Positions 21,800 to 32,641 of a stretch of DNA of 64,000 bases are shown here, in pieces; position 1 is the first letter of the stretch; each line of letters opens with the position of its first letter. The translations under genes were made by a program, and so were the position numbers. Below the pieces are notes generated by a model. It did not search any database. It had not been told where the DNA came from and saw nothing but the letters and a program-made list of their open reading frames with translations. Source of the DNA: Acanthosoma haemorrhoidale (taxonomy: Eukaryota > Arthropoda > Insecta > Hemiptera > Acanthosomatidae); contig OV884012.1 in NCBI GenBank assembly GCA_930367205.1, positions 153,279,405 to 153,343,404 of the forward strand, given 5' to 3'.

Positions 21800-22707
21800 A
21801 TTACTGTAGCAACCGCTAACTATATATGTAAATTACCCTACACTCTGGTTCATAATGTATTGTAATATAATGTAAATCTTGTAAGCTTCTTTGGAATAAA
21901 TCAGGGTCGCGGCACGTAGTAGGAAACAGGCAGACATACGGACACCGACAGACGGTAATAAATCATAGAGAGGTCGGAAGTCGTAGACAAGTAACTCAAA
22001 GGGTACGGCAATAAACCTACGAGAATTAGCCACCTGACTGCCATAAAACACACCCTTTTTTTATCCCAACGGCCATATAACAAAGTGGTCACCACGTATC
22101 ATAAAACATGCCCCTGTCAGCAACTGCACCTCTCGCGAGGGAGGGGAGATGATATAAAAAGGCCAGGAAATAAGGAGTAAACCCTACTCTCTCCCTGCTG
22201 TCCTATGAGTCGCCACTCTGTCTCTTAGCTTCATAGCCGCACGACTTATCACTTACCCTAGGGCCACCTGGCCCTGGTGGGCTCACTCTGTTTACTAGTC
22301 TCCACAGCCGATTACCTCGCGATATGCCAGGGCCTCGGGGCCCTGGGAGTAAGCCCCCCTCAGCCTTCCGCGAATCGACTCTCGCTATGCTACACCTATA
22401 CGACGGCACTTTGCCTCACAGCCTATAGCAGACCCCTGACGACTTGTACTTATTACGCTGCCGATCTCTCGCCCGAACTCTGAAAACTGGTCTTATTCTT
22501 TATGAACCTCTGAACCTCATCCTGAACACAGTGTCTTGTCGGGACACATCCCTATCAATAAATGGAGTCAGATATTAACGCCTACATGGAACATGGTCCA
22601 TGTTATTAACTACAGCAATCCGACAATTGTTGACCTCCGACAATTGTTCACCTTTTCCGACAATTGTTCACCTCCGACAATTGTCCAACCAATATCCCGA
22701 CAATTAC
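21800..22707 (+). mobile_element. Solo LTR 2 with 5-bp target duplication ATTAC
   Basis: The LTR is 21805-22702 (898 bp; TGTAGC...CCCGACA), flanked by ATTAC at 21800-21804 and 22703-22707. It has a TATA box (GATATAAAAAGG, about 22152) and an AATAAA at about 22557. Its last 90 bp carry five copies of a CCGACAATTGT motif. It is homologous to solo LTR 1, in the other orientation. Confidence 0.85.
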
Positions 22708-23311
22708 TTTAAAGGTTTACAAATAACTTACAACAGGCGTCAGTTATGGAAGCAGCTGACACATGCACACCGACTGTCAACACACAGCTGACACCTGCAC
22801 ATCGCCTAAGTCAGCAGAAATATCAGCACTCCTTAATCTAATCTGTCCTTATATAATTCTCCTCTTCCTCTCACCAGCTCTCATTCATCTCGTTACTGTA
22901 CCCCTGACGTATTACTCTGTCACTATTATCATATAAGTTGTATTGTTTGTCTAGTTAATAAACCACTTTTTAAAAAGGCCCCTTTGGTTATCAATTATTT
23001 AACTGGCGCTCGAACAGGGACCTTGGCAGTGTTTATATAACTTCAGAAGAATCTCCCCATTCAGCGATCCCGCGTTTGGCTAGGCTAGACCTGAGAACTT
23101 ATCGATTCTTTCCATGAGAAGGCCGACGGAATATTGAACTGAATTGACTTCAGGACTGATCGAGCACTGGTATATTTTAATATACATCCACCGAGGCTCC
23201 AAGAACCACAAAATCTGTTATCTAGGGACCAGAGGAAGCCGATAGAAGGCAACATTATCTAGAAGAAGACATCACTTGTATTGGTAAATATATTTTATTG
23301 TACACATTTAC

Positions 23312-24405
23312 ATGCCCATTACTGACAGACTTAATATAAACCGTAACTTAGAAGAAAACGTAAACATGACTTCTAACGATTACAAAATTTCTACTACAGA
23401 CCTTAAACTAATCCCAGAATTTGACGGAAATCCCAGCCATCTAGTGCGATTTATTAATAAAATAAATTTTGTAGCGAATAACGTCTGCACAACCGACAAT
23501 CCACATCAAGAATATAACGCAAAACAATTGATAGGACGTGCAACAAACAAATTAGTAGGACATGCCGAATATTGCGGAAGACGTAACTATAACTCTTTAC
23601 TAGAACTGATCCAAGAACTCAAACTTAGCTTCCGTGACGACAAAACAATACCCCAATCCATAGCAGAAATATATCAAACTAAACCCGTAAGAAACGAACA
23701 TCCCACAAGCTATGTAGAAAGACTGATATTATTACGAGACGACCTTGAAGGTAGATTATATACGGACGACACAAAAACAGACTTACAAAAACACACAGAA
23801 ATGAACGTATTTGATGAACAAATAGTTGACCATTGCCAAAGACAACTTAAAACTTCAGTTGACAATTTCCTCCAACACATACGAATAAAAAATTTGAGGG
23901 ATTTGAAAAAGGCATTAAAAACAACAGCAGTACGAGTAGTCGAAAGAGCATACGGTAACAAACTAACACACAAAGACGCAGTCAAAACCAACCGCCCCTC
24001 ACTAGCAATTATAAAGGGAGGAATTACGACCCACATTATCACGAGAAAAAACGTGAATTTTATAACAATAATAGACAACAATCCCAACAACCAAGACAGT
24101 ACAATCAAGAACAACCACGTTTTAACAATAACTATCCCCGAGACGAAAACGAAAGACATAATCAATCATGGAAACCCCATGAACAAAGACAATACTTTAA
24201 CAAACCAAACCCCAGACCGGAACAAAGAGAAAATCAGACCGTATCAATGCGCACAGTCAGCAATCGCGTACACCACACGGAGAATGACAAAGACCAACAA
24301 ATAAATGAATTACAAGACAGACTACAGCAATTAGAATCTCGTTATGAGGATTTTTTAGACGTAGGTCCCAACAACAACGAACCTCCAGACCCGAATACCA
24401 ATTAA
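23312..24405 (+). pseudogene. gag: E2 gag
   Basis: Gag of the gypsy/errantivirus type. The first 310 residues are open, with a capsid-like helical region around LIPEFDGNPSHLVRFINKINF and SYVERLILLRDDLEGRL. An Asn/Gln/Arg-rich nucleocapsid-like part follows, without zinc knuckles. A frameshift near 24240 moves the C-terminal 50 residues (NRVHHTENDKDQQINELQ, ending GPNNNEPPDPNTN with stop at 24403-24405) to another frame. E1 and E3 share this C-terminal block, so it is genuine coding sequence. Confidence 0.75.
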
Positions 24406-24409
24406 ATTA

Positions 24410-25550
24410 CACGGACAGTCTCCCAAAAATAAAAGACAAAAAAGGCAAGACATGGCTAATCGACACTGGAGCTTCTAAAAATTATATCAATCCCCATTCC
24501 TTACCCGAGGGAACAAAAATTAATTCGGAAGACTTTGTGATGAAAACTCCTACAGGCAGAGCAGAAGGCACTCAAAGCGCCATAATAGATCTCTATCTAT
24601 TTTGCGAAGGAATTTCTGCGAAGGCAAAATTTTTAGTTTACCCGGAAATAAACAAAAATAAAAGGGACCAAACATACCCGGAAATAAACAAAAATAAAAG
24701 GGACCAAACATACCCGGAAATAAACAAAAATAAAAGGGACCAAACATACCCGGAAATAAACAAAAATAAAAGGGACCAAACATACCCGGAAATAAACAAA
24801 AATAAAAGGGACCAAACATACCCGTAAATAAACAAAAATAAAAGGGACCAAACACACCCGGAAAATAATGAAAACAATAAAAATAATAATAACAATAAAT
24901 CTAATAATAATAAATTTAATAACAATAATAATAATAAATCAAAAGAAAAGAACGAACTATACTATATTGATGACAAACAAACTATTAAACAATTAATTCG
25001 AACAGACCATATTGACGTTACTCACATTGACGGAAAAACGAATAAAGTGGCTGACTTACTTTCGCGACAAAATGAAAATTTACCTTTAAATCACATAACA
25101 GAAGAAGACAATATAGACAACATAATTGACCAACCAATAGACAATACTCAAGCACTAGACGAAATACTTAATGAACTCAATGACTTAGACCAAATAGAAT
25201 TAGACAGACTTAGTACATGTAGAGCGACTATACACTCACAACAATCATCCAACGAACAAATTTGGATAGTAGACAATGACAAGAATATTAACATAGAGAA
25301 ACATCAGATAATAATAAAAAAGGGAATAAAAGAAATAAACTTTACTAAACCATTTAACAAAAAAAGACATGAAATTAAATTTGACAACTTAGACGACTTA
25401 GAATCACTAATTGAACAATTTATTAGACCCAAAATTACTTATGGAATTTACTGTGAACCAGATATCCCATTACTCCAACCATGGTACGATAAAACATTTA
25501 AAGATATTTCTAGACTAATACAAGAATCAGAAGACCTAACAAACAAATAG
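24410..25550 (+). pseudogene. pol: E2 pol: protease, repeat linker, post-RNase H region (RT deleted)
   Basis: Aspartic protease active site LIDTGASKNYINP at about 24460, followed by a readable protease body to about 24640. A 36-bp tandem repeat comes next, then YYIDDKQTIKQLIRTDHID (the block that precedes RT in E1). Directly after it comes VADLLSRQNE, which is the end of RNase H. About 1.2 kb coding for RT and most of RNase H has been removed. The frame 25047-25550 then runs through the connection region before integrase (ATIHSQQSSNEQIWIVDND). Confidence 0.75.
24639..24855 (+). repeat. 36-bp tandem repeat in E2 pol
   Basis: Six near-perfect copies of a 36-bp unit that begins tacccggaaataaac and ends gggaccaaaca. 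The unit is in frame with the protease and reads YPEINKNKRDQT per copy; the last copies carry a stop. It sits in the same linker as the 24-bp array of E1. The open frames on the opposite strand are repeat by-products. Confidence 0.95.
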
Positions 25551-25559
25551 AAATAAAAG

Positions 25560-25923
25560 AGTAATACGTACAAAAATACCATGACGAAAAGAACATAATA
25601 CATGAACTAATACGGAATAAAATCGTAACAGAAAAAGAAAATAGAACAGAGTTATTAAATACAAATCGCGAAGACCCACCTGAAATAAATGACGAGCAAA
25701 TATATATAAAAACAACCATCGTAAATACAATAACCCTTATAGACCTGTACTGTTATATAAAGACAGAAAAGAAATAAACAAAACACATATAAATAAAATT
25801 AAACGACCACGAAAACAACACCTTAAGACAAACATTACTGTTTCAGAAGGAGAAAATGAATCTGATTCAGACGATAGTAATCAAGACATTTCTATGGACA
25901 TTGACATCCAGTATAACAGTGAC
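25560..25923 (+). pseudogene. E2 integrase C-terminal remnant
   Basis: After a broken stretch the block NPYRPVLLYKDRKEINKTHI-KIKRPRKQ (about 25735-25815) can be read. It ends in an acidic tail (SEGENESDSDDSNQDISMDID) and a stop at about 25923. A closely similar block lies in E3 just before env. It corresponds to the C-terminal domain of errantivirus integrases; the zinc finger and DDE core are absent. Confidence 0.55.
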
Positions 25924-27060
25924 TGACATAAGTAACAATCCCGGAGTCCTACATTATACAATCCGTCGGGGGAGGGGGAGCCTTACCTGAAGGTGTCCAG
26001 TTCTCGCACCCGTTGGCGCTAGTTCGGAGGACCACCTCACCAATAATGAGGAAATAATAAAGAAAGAAAAGAAAAGCCTAATGGGCTAAACAATGGAAAT
26101 AATAGAAATAAAAATAGATAAGAGTAACAAGTGGGGGGGTTATAAATGAACAACCTAGATCAACGTTTGAACTAAAATTAATTCCTATAATTTTTCCAAT
26201 GATATCATGACTTGTGACATACAAAATATAACGAAATAATTAAAACTAAAAAAAAAACAATATTAAAAAATGAGGACATTAAGTGTCGTTGAAAAGTCAT
26301 AAGGTAAAGAGCTTTACCGTGGTAAACTAAGATCTTCAGCGGCTGGCAGGCGGAGTCCGTAATCCCTTCAGTCCGAGATGATTTTGTGTTTTATTTGAAG
26401 TGAATGAAGAATCTTCAATGATGCATTTGTATGAACATCATACAAATCGCAGCTGTTAGCAGTGGGCCAGGCCAATATCGCAGCTAGACTAGCCTTTATC
26501 TTATATAAACAGCGGGAGCGGTGAGTCATGTTATGGATTAAGAGTCCCATGTTGTCTACACTGATGTCTGCCAATACTTCGCTAATGACGTAATTATTAG
26601 CGTGAATATTTAATTGAACGTTTTTTTACAGGAATGTAGTAATTGCATAACTACTGACTAAATAAAAGAAGGTCTTGACAAATAATGTTATTAATAAAAT
26701 ATAAATAAAAATAAACTTTTTTGGAATGTAAAATTGAGTTTCAAACATTGCAATAAATCATAAACAACAACCTTTCAATAATCAATAGATAAAAACAATT
26801 ATTCTAGGAACATCGATTGAATAAACTATAAATATAAATGAAAGTAAAACAATTAAATATGCACACTTATTTATAATTTGATTTACAAAATAAATACAGA
26901 AATAAATTTAATCACTTTTCATAAAAATAACGCTAGAGTAAGTTAATTATTTATTTTACAAAAAAAACCTAGTTGTGCCTTTCTTTTCATTGTTGTTAGG
27001 TAATTTTAAAATAAAAGGTTGGATAAAAAAAAAAGGGGAACCGAACAAATAATTAAGTTG
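25924..27060. other. Unassigned insert between integrase tail and env of E2
   Basis: E3 joins the integrase tail directly to env, so these 1.1 kb are extra in E2. The first 120 bp are GC-rich, the rest AT-rich. No protein motif was seen; a short open frame at 26368-26574 (minus) has no recognisable content. It could be another, unrecognised insertion. Confidence 0.4.
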
Positions 27061-27067
27061 GACAAAA

Positions 27068-28548
27068 TTGGTAATAAGCCGCAACACAATCAATAACGCA
27101 AAAATAATTGAAGAATATTATCGAACATACCATTTCTATAACATTAGTCTACTTGACAGAGAACTAACTAACATACAAAATAATATACCACTGTACCGCA
27201 ATCTACCAACATACCCTATAATAAAAGATCTCATACTTCAAAAAAAGAGTAAATTGAACTTACTAAAAACGCATAATAAAAGAATAAAAAGAGGATTAAT
27301 AAACGGACTAGGAACAGCCATTAGCTGGCTTACTGGTACAATGACAGCAGACGACAAACAACACTATGACGAAATAATTAACGAAGTAGAAAGAAATAAT
27401 TATAACATCGAACATAATATAGACAAAATATTAACCTTAACAAACAAATAATAAACGACTTCCAGAAAGACATAAAAATTATCAATAACAATTTTAAGAC
27501 AGTAAAGAATGACATATTTAAAATCAATAAAGAAATTGCATTTTATGACATATATATAATCTTGATGCATTTATACAACAAAATTGACGAACTAACCCTA
27601 ACACTTGAACAATGCAAACTTGGCATTACACATTCATCGCTAATGGCACAAATACTGAAAGACGTACACCAAAATGTTACTCTAGTTTCTAGAAACCCAG
27701 AAATCTTATGGTTAATGAGCAGAATTCATTGCACCACTCACAATGATGCACTCCATATCTTTGTAGACCTTCCAAAGGCAAATCTAAATGTAACAACCTA
27801 TTTGCTCATACCAGCACCTGTAAAATCTAATATTTTACAGATTTATATTTATATTTATATAACATTAGATATAGTAAAAACTATTATTATTAAGAAATCT
27901 AATACTTTATACACTTCAAACTGTACTATACTAGATGATAAATATTATTGTACTAATCTATTTCCCTTAAATAATACTTGTATAACTAACCTTATTAAAT
28001 TAGGAACAACCCATACTTGTAATTATAAACCAATAAATACTAACACTAAATATATAGAAAACATAGAAAGCTTTATAACAACTAACCTCTCCAAAATAGA
28101 AAATTGTATAAATAATGATATCATATACTTACCACCTATAAGCTTACTCCAATTAACCCAAAATGAATGTTATAGAGAACTCCCAAAAATATCGAAACAT
28201 TTAGTAGATTCAACCATGAACAAATTATATAAAACAAATAACGTAATCACAGTATCAAACATTAGTGAATTACAAAATTTAAATATAACAAACATAAATA
28301 TCGAACCACTTACATTTAACAATTCTAATATGTATATATATATAATAAGCTCAGTTGCAGGAACTGCCAGCATCACCCTTATCTTATATTGCCTAAGGCA
28401 GAGATATACTTCCAGCTCGCCACAAAACATGATACCAACAGTTGTATACCATCCCGGACAACAAGAGCCTATCAACATATTGGCAACAAGGGTTTATCAC
28501 CCAAATAACAGCCCTCATGCACCTGCAGCCATCAACTTAATTTCTTGA
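27068..28548 (+). pseudogene. env: E2 envelope protein (insect errantivirus type)
   Basis: Class-I-like envelope related to baculovirus F proteins by its layout. The N-terminal part has YRTYHFYNISLLDRELTNIQ. A basic furin-type site (RIKR, about residue 76) is followed by a hydrophobic GLINGLGTAISWLTG stretch, the usual fusion-peptide position. The second frame (27562-28548) carries NPEILWLMSRIHC, a Cys-rich ectodomain and a transmembrane helix (YIYIISSVAGTASITLILY), then a 50-residue tail. A frameshift or deletion at about 27451-27560 separates the two parts. Env can make errantiviruses infectious between cells; here it is broken. Confidence 0.8.
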
Positions 28549-28926
28549 TGGAACAAGAAACCTAAAGACGGAAGGAGTTATGGAAGCAGCTGACACATGC
28601 ACACCGACTGTCAACACACAGCTGACACCTGCACATCGCCTAAGTCAGCATAAATATCAGCACTCCTTAATCTAATCTGTCCTTATATAATTCTCCTCTT
28701 CCTCTCACCAGCTCTCATTCATCTCGTTACTGTACCCCTGACGCATTCCTCTGTCACTATTATCATATAAGTTGTATTGTTCGTCTAGTTAATAAACCAC
28801 TTTTTAAAAAGGCCCCTTTGGTTATCAATTATTTAACTGTCGTTATCAGAAGTGGAATACTCCGATTTGCGGACATCTCCAGCCGTACAGTATTTAGCCG
28901 ACGTTTCTCATAAATTTTAATCATTC

Positions 28927-29640
28927 ATAACCTTGAGCTACACAGTAGCGCTTACAGGGGATTCTAGCGTTCTTCATGTGAACTTTTTACCTCCGCTAGA
29001 ATTAGTTATCAAGTTATACCGTTGGCTTATTATCTTTTGGCACATATAATACTATTCCTAATGTCAGGAAGGATGTTAACGATAAGTTTTATTTTGGAAA
29101 TCTGACGATTCAGATACCTGAGGGATCGTATGATATCAGTGCTCTAAATACTTTTCTTTACGAAGAAATTATGCACCAAGACCCGAGAGCTGGGTTTGTA
29201 CTGCGGGGAAATCACAGTACTTTAAAGGTGGAACTTAGAACAACTAAACCGGTTTACTTCAACTTTCCCGATAAGCCACATTCCATTGGTCCACTATTGG
29301 GTTTTAATAGTCCAAATCGTGTGATACATCCAGTGAATCGCTATACTGAATCAGATGGAATTGTAAAAATCCTTTCCGTAAACACTATTTCGATACATTG
29401 TAACATCGCATCAGGGTCTTACGTAAACGGGGAGCCAGATCATAGCATACATCAATTCTTTCCGACTGTTGAACAAGGATAAAAATAGTAGAAGCCCCGA
29501 ATCCTGTCATTTCCTTTCCTACTAACGTGAGGACTGTTGACAATATTACCATTCGCTTAGTGGATCAGAACGGCGAGCTTATTGACTTTAGGGGAGAAAC
29601 TGTTACATTGAGAATACATTTGAAGAAGAATGGGGATTGA
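28927..29640 (+). pseudogene. Penton-like minor capsid protein of Polinton A
   Basis: Single-jelly-roll vertex protein of the Polinton type. Blocks seen: LTGDSSVLHVNFLPPLEL (about 28950-29000), FYFGNLTIQIPEGSYDISALNTFL (about 29085), IGPLLGFN (29290), the long block INTISIHCNIASGSY-like (29380-29420) and, in another frame, VDNITIRLVDQNGELIDF with stop at 29638. In Polinton-type elements this gene lies just before the major capsid gene, as here. The expected start codon is ATA, and frameshifts occur near 29035 and 29480. The gene is broken. Confidence 0.75.
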
Positions 29641-29799
29641 TTTTACCAGAGAGAGTTGTATGCGAGTTGAAGCCCGTTATAAAAGGAGATGTCATACTCA
29701 GTTAAGAATTAGTAAACCAATATCGACGAGACCGTTAACAACTGTCAACGCTAACTTTTTAAAACAGTGTGGTTTTTGGTTAAAAATAAGAAAAAAAAA

Positions 29800-31235
29800 T
29801 GAATAACATGCTAAATGTTCTGGCAACTCAGGCTAATTCTAAATAAAATTTTGCAGACTCCGAATGTAATATGAACATTGCTTTATTATATATAGTNNNN
29901 NNNNNNNNNNNNNNNNNNNNNNNNNNNNNNNNNNNNNNNNNNNNNNNNNNNNNNNNNNNNNNNNNNNNNNNNNNNNNNNNNNNNNNNNNNNNNNNNNNNN
30001 NNNNNNNNNNNNNNNNNNNNNNNNNNNNNNNNNNNNNNNNNNNNNNNNNNNNNNNNNNNNNNNNNNNNNNNNNNNNNNNNNNNNNNNNNNNNNNNNCAAG
30101 CGTATGTGGGGAACACTCTTAACAAGTCTGATGAAATCAGAATACCCATCCATCAACAAGATGTTTATACGATTCCTTCATTAAGTTTTGTTTATCTGGA
30201 AGGACGAATTTCAAAAAAAAGGTGGTACTGCTGGAACTGCTACAAAATTGACTAATAACGCTTTTGCGTTTTTGTTTGATGAGATCAGATATGAATTGAA
30301 TGGTATTGAAGTTGATAGAGTGAGAAACCCAGGAATAACTACAACGCTTAAAGGCCATGCGTCATTTTCACCTAATCAAGTCAAAGGTCTAGAAAATGCA
30401 GGATGGGTAATCCCGGGTGTAGACAAAACTCTTTCAATAGATAAAAACGGTTTTCTTAGTGTGTGTCTGCCACTGGATATACTCTTAGGGATATGTGAGG
30501 ACTATCGAAAAATTTTAATTAATCTTAAGCGAGAACTCGTTTTGATCAGATCGAGTACTGACTTGAACTGCGTTAAGGGTGACGATGATGTTGTAATAAA
30601 ATTAGATAAAGTGATTTGGAGAATGCCTCATGTTCGTGTTTCTGATCAAGAACGGCTGAGGTTGTTAAACATGGTAGATAAAAACAAGGTCATCTCTATT
30701 CCGTTCAGATCATGGGATCCTTACGAATATCCTAATTTACCTGCATCACAACAAGAAAACTGGACTGTAAAAACATCGACAAATTTATAAAGGCCACGCT
30801 ATGTTATTATAGCATTCCAGACAAATCGACTGAGAAACGCTAGCAAAGATAACAGTCAGTTTGATAGTTGCAAATTGAAAAATTTGAAACTATCTGAATA
30901 GCGAGCAATATCCCTATGATGATTTGAATATAGATTTCGAGCTTGGAAAAGTGGCTCTCCTCTACGAAATGTATAAAGAATTTCAAACGAGTTATTATGG
31001 CAATAGACATTCTCAACTTCTGCTGTCACGATGTGATTTTGAGATCATAGCACCTATAGTCGTTATAGATTGTTCTAAACAATCTGATGCGATAAAGAGT
31101 ACGACTATTGATATTCGCGTTCAACTAGAGGCGAGTGAGAACTTTCCTGCTGATACCAAGGCATACTGTCTCATTCTTCATGATAAAATAGTAGAATATG
31201 AGGTGGGCACAGGTCTTGTTCGTAAAATTTATTAA
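29800..31235 (+). pseudogene. Major capsid protein (double jelly-roll) of Polinton A
   Basis: The start is probably 29800 (MNNMLNVLATQANSK), with an in-frame stop 15 codons on, then the assembly gap. From 30097 the frame reads DEIRIPIHQQDVYTIPSLSF, then after a frameshift a 200-residue block (NAFAFLFDEIRYELNGIEVDRVRNPG and IPFRSWDPYEYPNLP). A TAA at 30788 and a shift near 30900 lead to the last block, FELGKVALLYEMYKEF to GTGLVRKIY. This is the hexon-like capsid subunit of Polintons and adintoviruses. Breaks and the gap prevent a full assessment of the 5' part. Confidence 0.8.
29897..30096. other. Assembly gap of 200 N
   Basis: A run of N inside the 5' part of the major capsid gene. The exact length of 200 suggests a placeholder, so true size is unknown. 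Confidence 1.
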
Positions 31236-31239
31236 AAAA

Positions 31240-31535
31240 ACCTGCGTGTATATAGTTTAAGCGCTGAGTCTTTATCATAATGCTGAGCGTAGACCTTTTG
31301 ATAAGATATAAATGAGGCTCCTCGCTTAGAGATAAGCAATCCCCTTCCGTGATTCATTCATGCACGTTCAGTTAGTAGCTTAGACACTTAAATCTTTTTA
31401 TTTAAAACTTTTGTTGTAGTGTAAATTAATAAAGTCATTTTTAAAAAAGTTCAATAGCTTCGCACTTGCTTTAATTATATATAACCATTCGGTCGGCTGT
31501 AATAATCTCACTTCACCGTAGGAGCGTAAACCACA
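31240..31535. promoter_or_regulatory. Intergenic region after the capsid gene
   Basis: Contains a TATA-like AGATATAAATGAGG at about 31304 and an AATAAA at about 31428. It probably holds the terminator of the capsid gene and the promoter of the next gene. Nothing else was seen. Confidence 0.4.
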
Positions 31536-31537
31536 AG

Positions 31538-32230
31538 ATGCATTCGGCGGTCATTGATTTTCAGGGCTATCGCACGGCTTCTAACTCATTAATTGTTAAA
31601 GAACTATCTATCATCTCAATCAGCCATGGTTCATCATATCATTGGTTTTTTAAACCACCTCAAGATGTTGAAGAAGTGAGTTAGTCGAAGACAAATCTTT
31701 GGGTAAAAAAACATATTCATGGATTGGAATGGGACTATGGCGATGTACAATATGAAGATATGAAGTATTTCCTAATATGCGTTACAGAAGACTATGATAT
31801 ATTATGGGCAAAAGGAATAGAAAAGTGCAAATTTATAGAAGAACTCATTGATAAATCAGTCTATGATCTTCATGATTTCAGTTGTCCAAACTTGAAACAA
31901 TTAGATACTGACCAGATGACTTGTCATTTTCATTTAAACACTTCCTTTGTTTGCTCATTAAATCAAGCTCATCGTCTGGCTACATGGGTTGGAAAAAATT
32001 CTGAAGCTGTAGATTTGAAAAAAGAATAGATAAGAAGGCAAACATTTAAAAACATTGGCTCACCTCATCATCTGCTTTCATATGCTGGATTTATTCGAGG
32101 AGTCAAGAATAGAGTTAAGTGCGTATACTGTGGACTGCTCTTTGACAGAAAATCATTAGTCGACCCTCTCAGCTACCATAAAAAAAATAGTCCCCAGTGT
32201 TTGTGGTTTGAGGAGGAAGGGAATTTATAA
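31538..32230 (+). pseudogene. Unassigned Polinton protein with C-terminal BIR-like zinc site
   Basis: One frame of 230 codons with two in-frame TAGs (about 31682 and 32027). It starts MHSAVIDFQGYRTASNSL, and has HWFFKPP, HGLEWDYGDVQY, WAKGIEKCKFIEELI, DLHDFSCPNLKQL and CHFHLNTSFVCSLNQAHRLA. I have seen this pattern in unassigned insect proteins. The DFQG and spaced acidic residues hint at an RNase H-like nuclease fold, which is inference. The last 50 residues hold C-x2-C-x15-H-x6-C (from VKCVYCG), one residue shorter than the BIR consensus. It lies between the capsid and the small gene at 36880. Confidence 0.6.
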
Positions 32231-32641
32231 ATACCTCCTAGTAAAAAAACCTGCATTAGTATGATGGAAGTTTCTGCGCATTTGCTACTATTAACAACTA
32301 CGTACAACTATCGCTCTCCAAATCAATACCGATAACTACCGTTTATAGACCCTTTTTCGGCTTTGGGATTGTTTCAACAGGCAACTTAAGTGAGCTGGCC
32401 ACGAGGGAGCCCTCAATAAGTGAGTAGATCGCTAGTTACATTGGTGTGAAGTGTAAATAGTGAAATCAGACAGAGTAGTCGGCCATCTTGACTGATCGGC
32501 ATTAGCCGTCGTTCACGATACATAGGCGTTCTGAGCCAGACCTGATAGGTGGCTCAGAGCCAAGACCGGTGACTCGCCACTGGAATCCCACCGGCGCTAC
32601 GTATTTTATTTTTTTTTTTAACTAACAAAAATCTTAGCTAA

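Larger units (their letters stand above)
22742..28838 (+). mobile_element. Errantivirus E2, complete ends, internally deleted
   Basis: The LTRs are 22742-23006 and 28576-28838, almost identical, starting AGTTATGG and ending TTAACT. The 5' LTR runs straight into a lysine-tRNA-like primer-binding site (TGGCGCTCGAACAGGGACC). The 3' LTR is preceded by a purine tract (GACGGAAGG). Order: gag, protease, a 36-bp repeat, post-RNase H region, integrase tail, 1.1 kb of unknown sequence, env. Most of RT, RNase H and the integrase core are gone, so the copy is non-autonomous. The triplet CGT lies close to both outer LTR edges. It is inserted in the Polinton protease gene. Confidence 0.9.
21549..28897 (+). 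pseudogene. Adenain-like maturation protease of Polinton A, split twice
   Basis: The first part (about 21560-21804) reads LTDLELNYIAKVLNIENFRG, then the catalytic His block GSHWVCYIKK and FDSFGNLKPP, as in adenovirus-type cysteine proteases that cleave capsid precursors. It is cut by solo LTR 2 at 21805. A 34-bp piece remains at 22708-22741. After errantivirus E2 the frame resumes at about 28841, with the catalytic Cys block CGHL at 28868-28879 and a stop at 28895. No in-frame ATG remains at the N-terminus; the nearest (21549) is out of frame. Three separated segments make the copy inactive. Confidence 0.8.

Noticed and set aside
22203..22483. Overlapping short frames in GC-rich sequence
   Set aside because: They lie within solo LTR 2 and have no protein-like conservation with solo LTR 1.
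24639..24855. Possible CRISPR-like array
   Set aside because: The repeats are contiguous and identical, with no spacers, and lie in frame in a eukaryotic retroelement.
24550..24925. Three overlapping hydrophobic open frames on the minus strand
   Set aside because: Reverse reading of the 36-bp tandem repeat in E2 pol.
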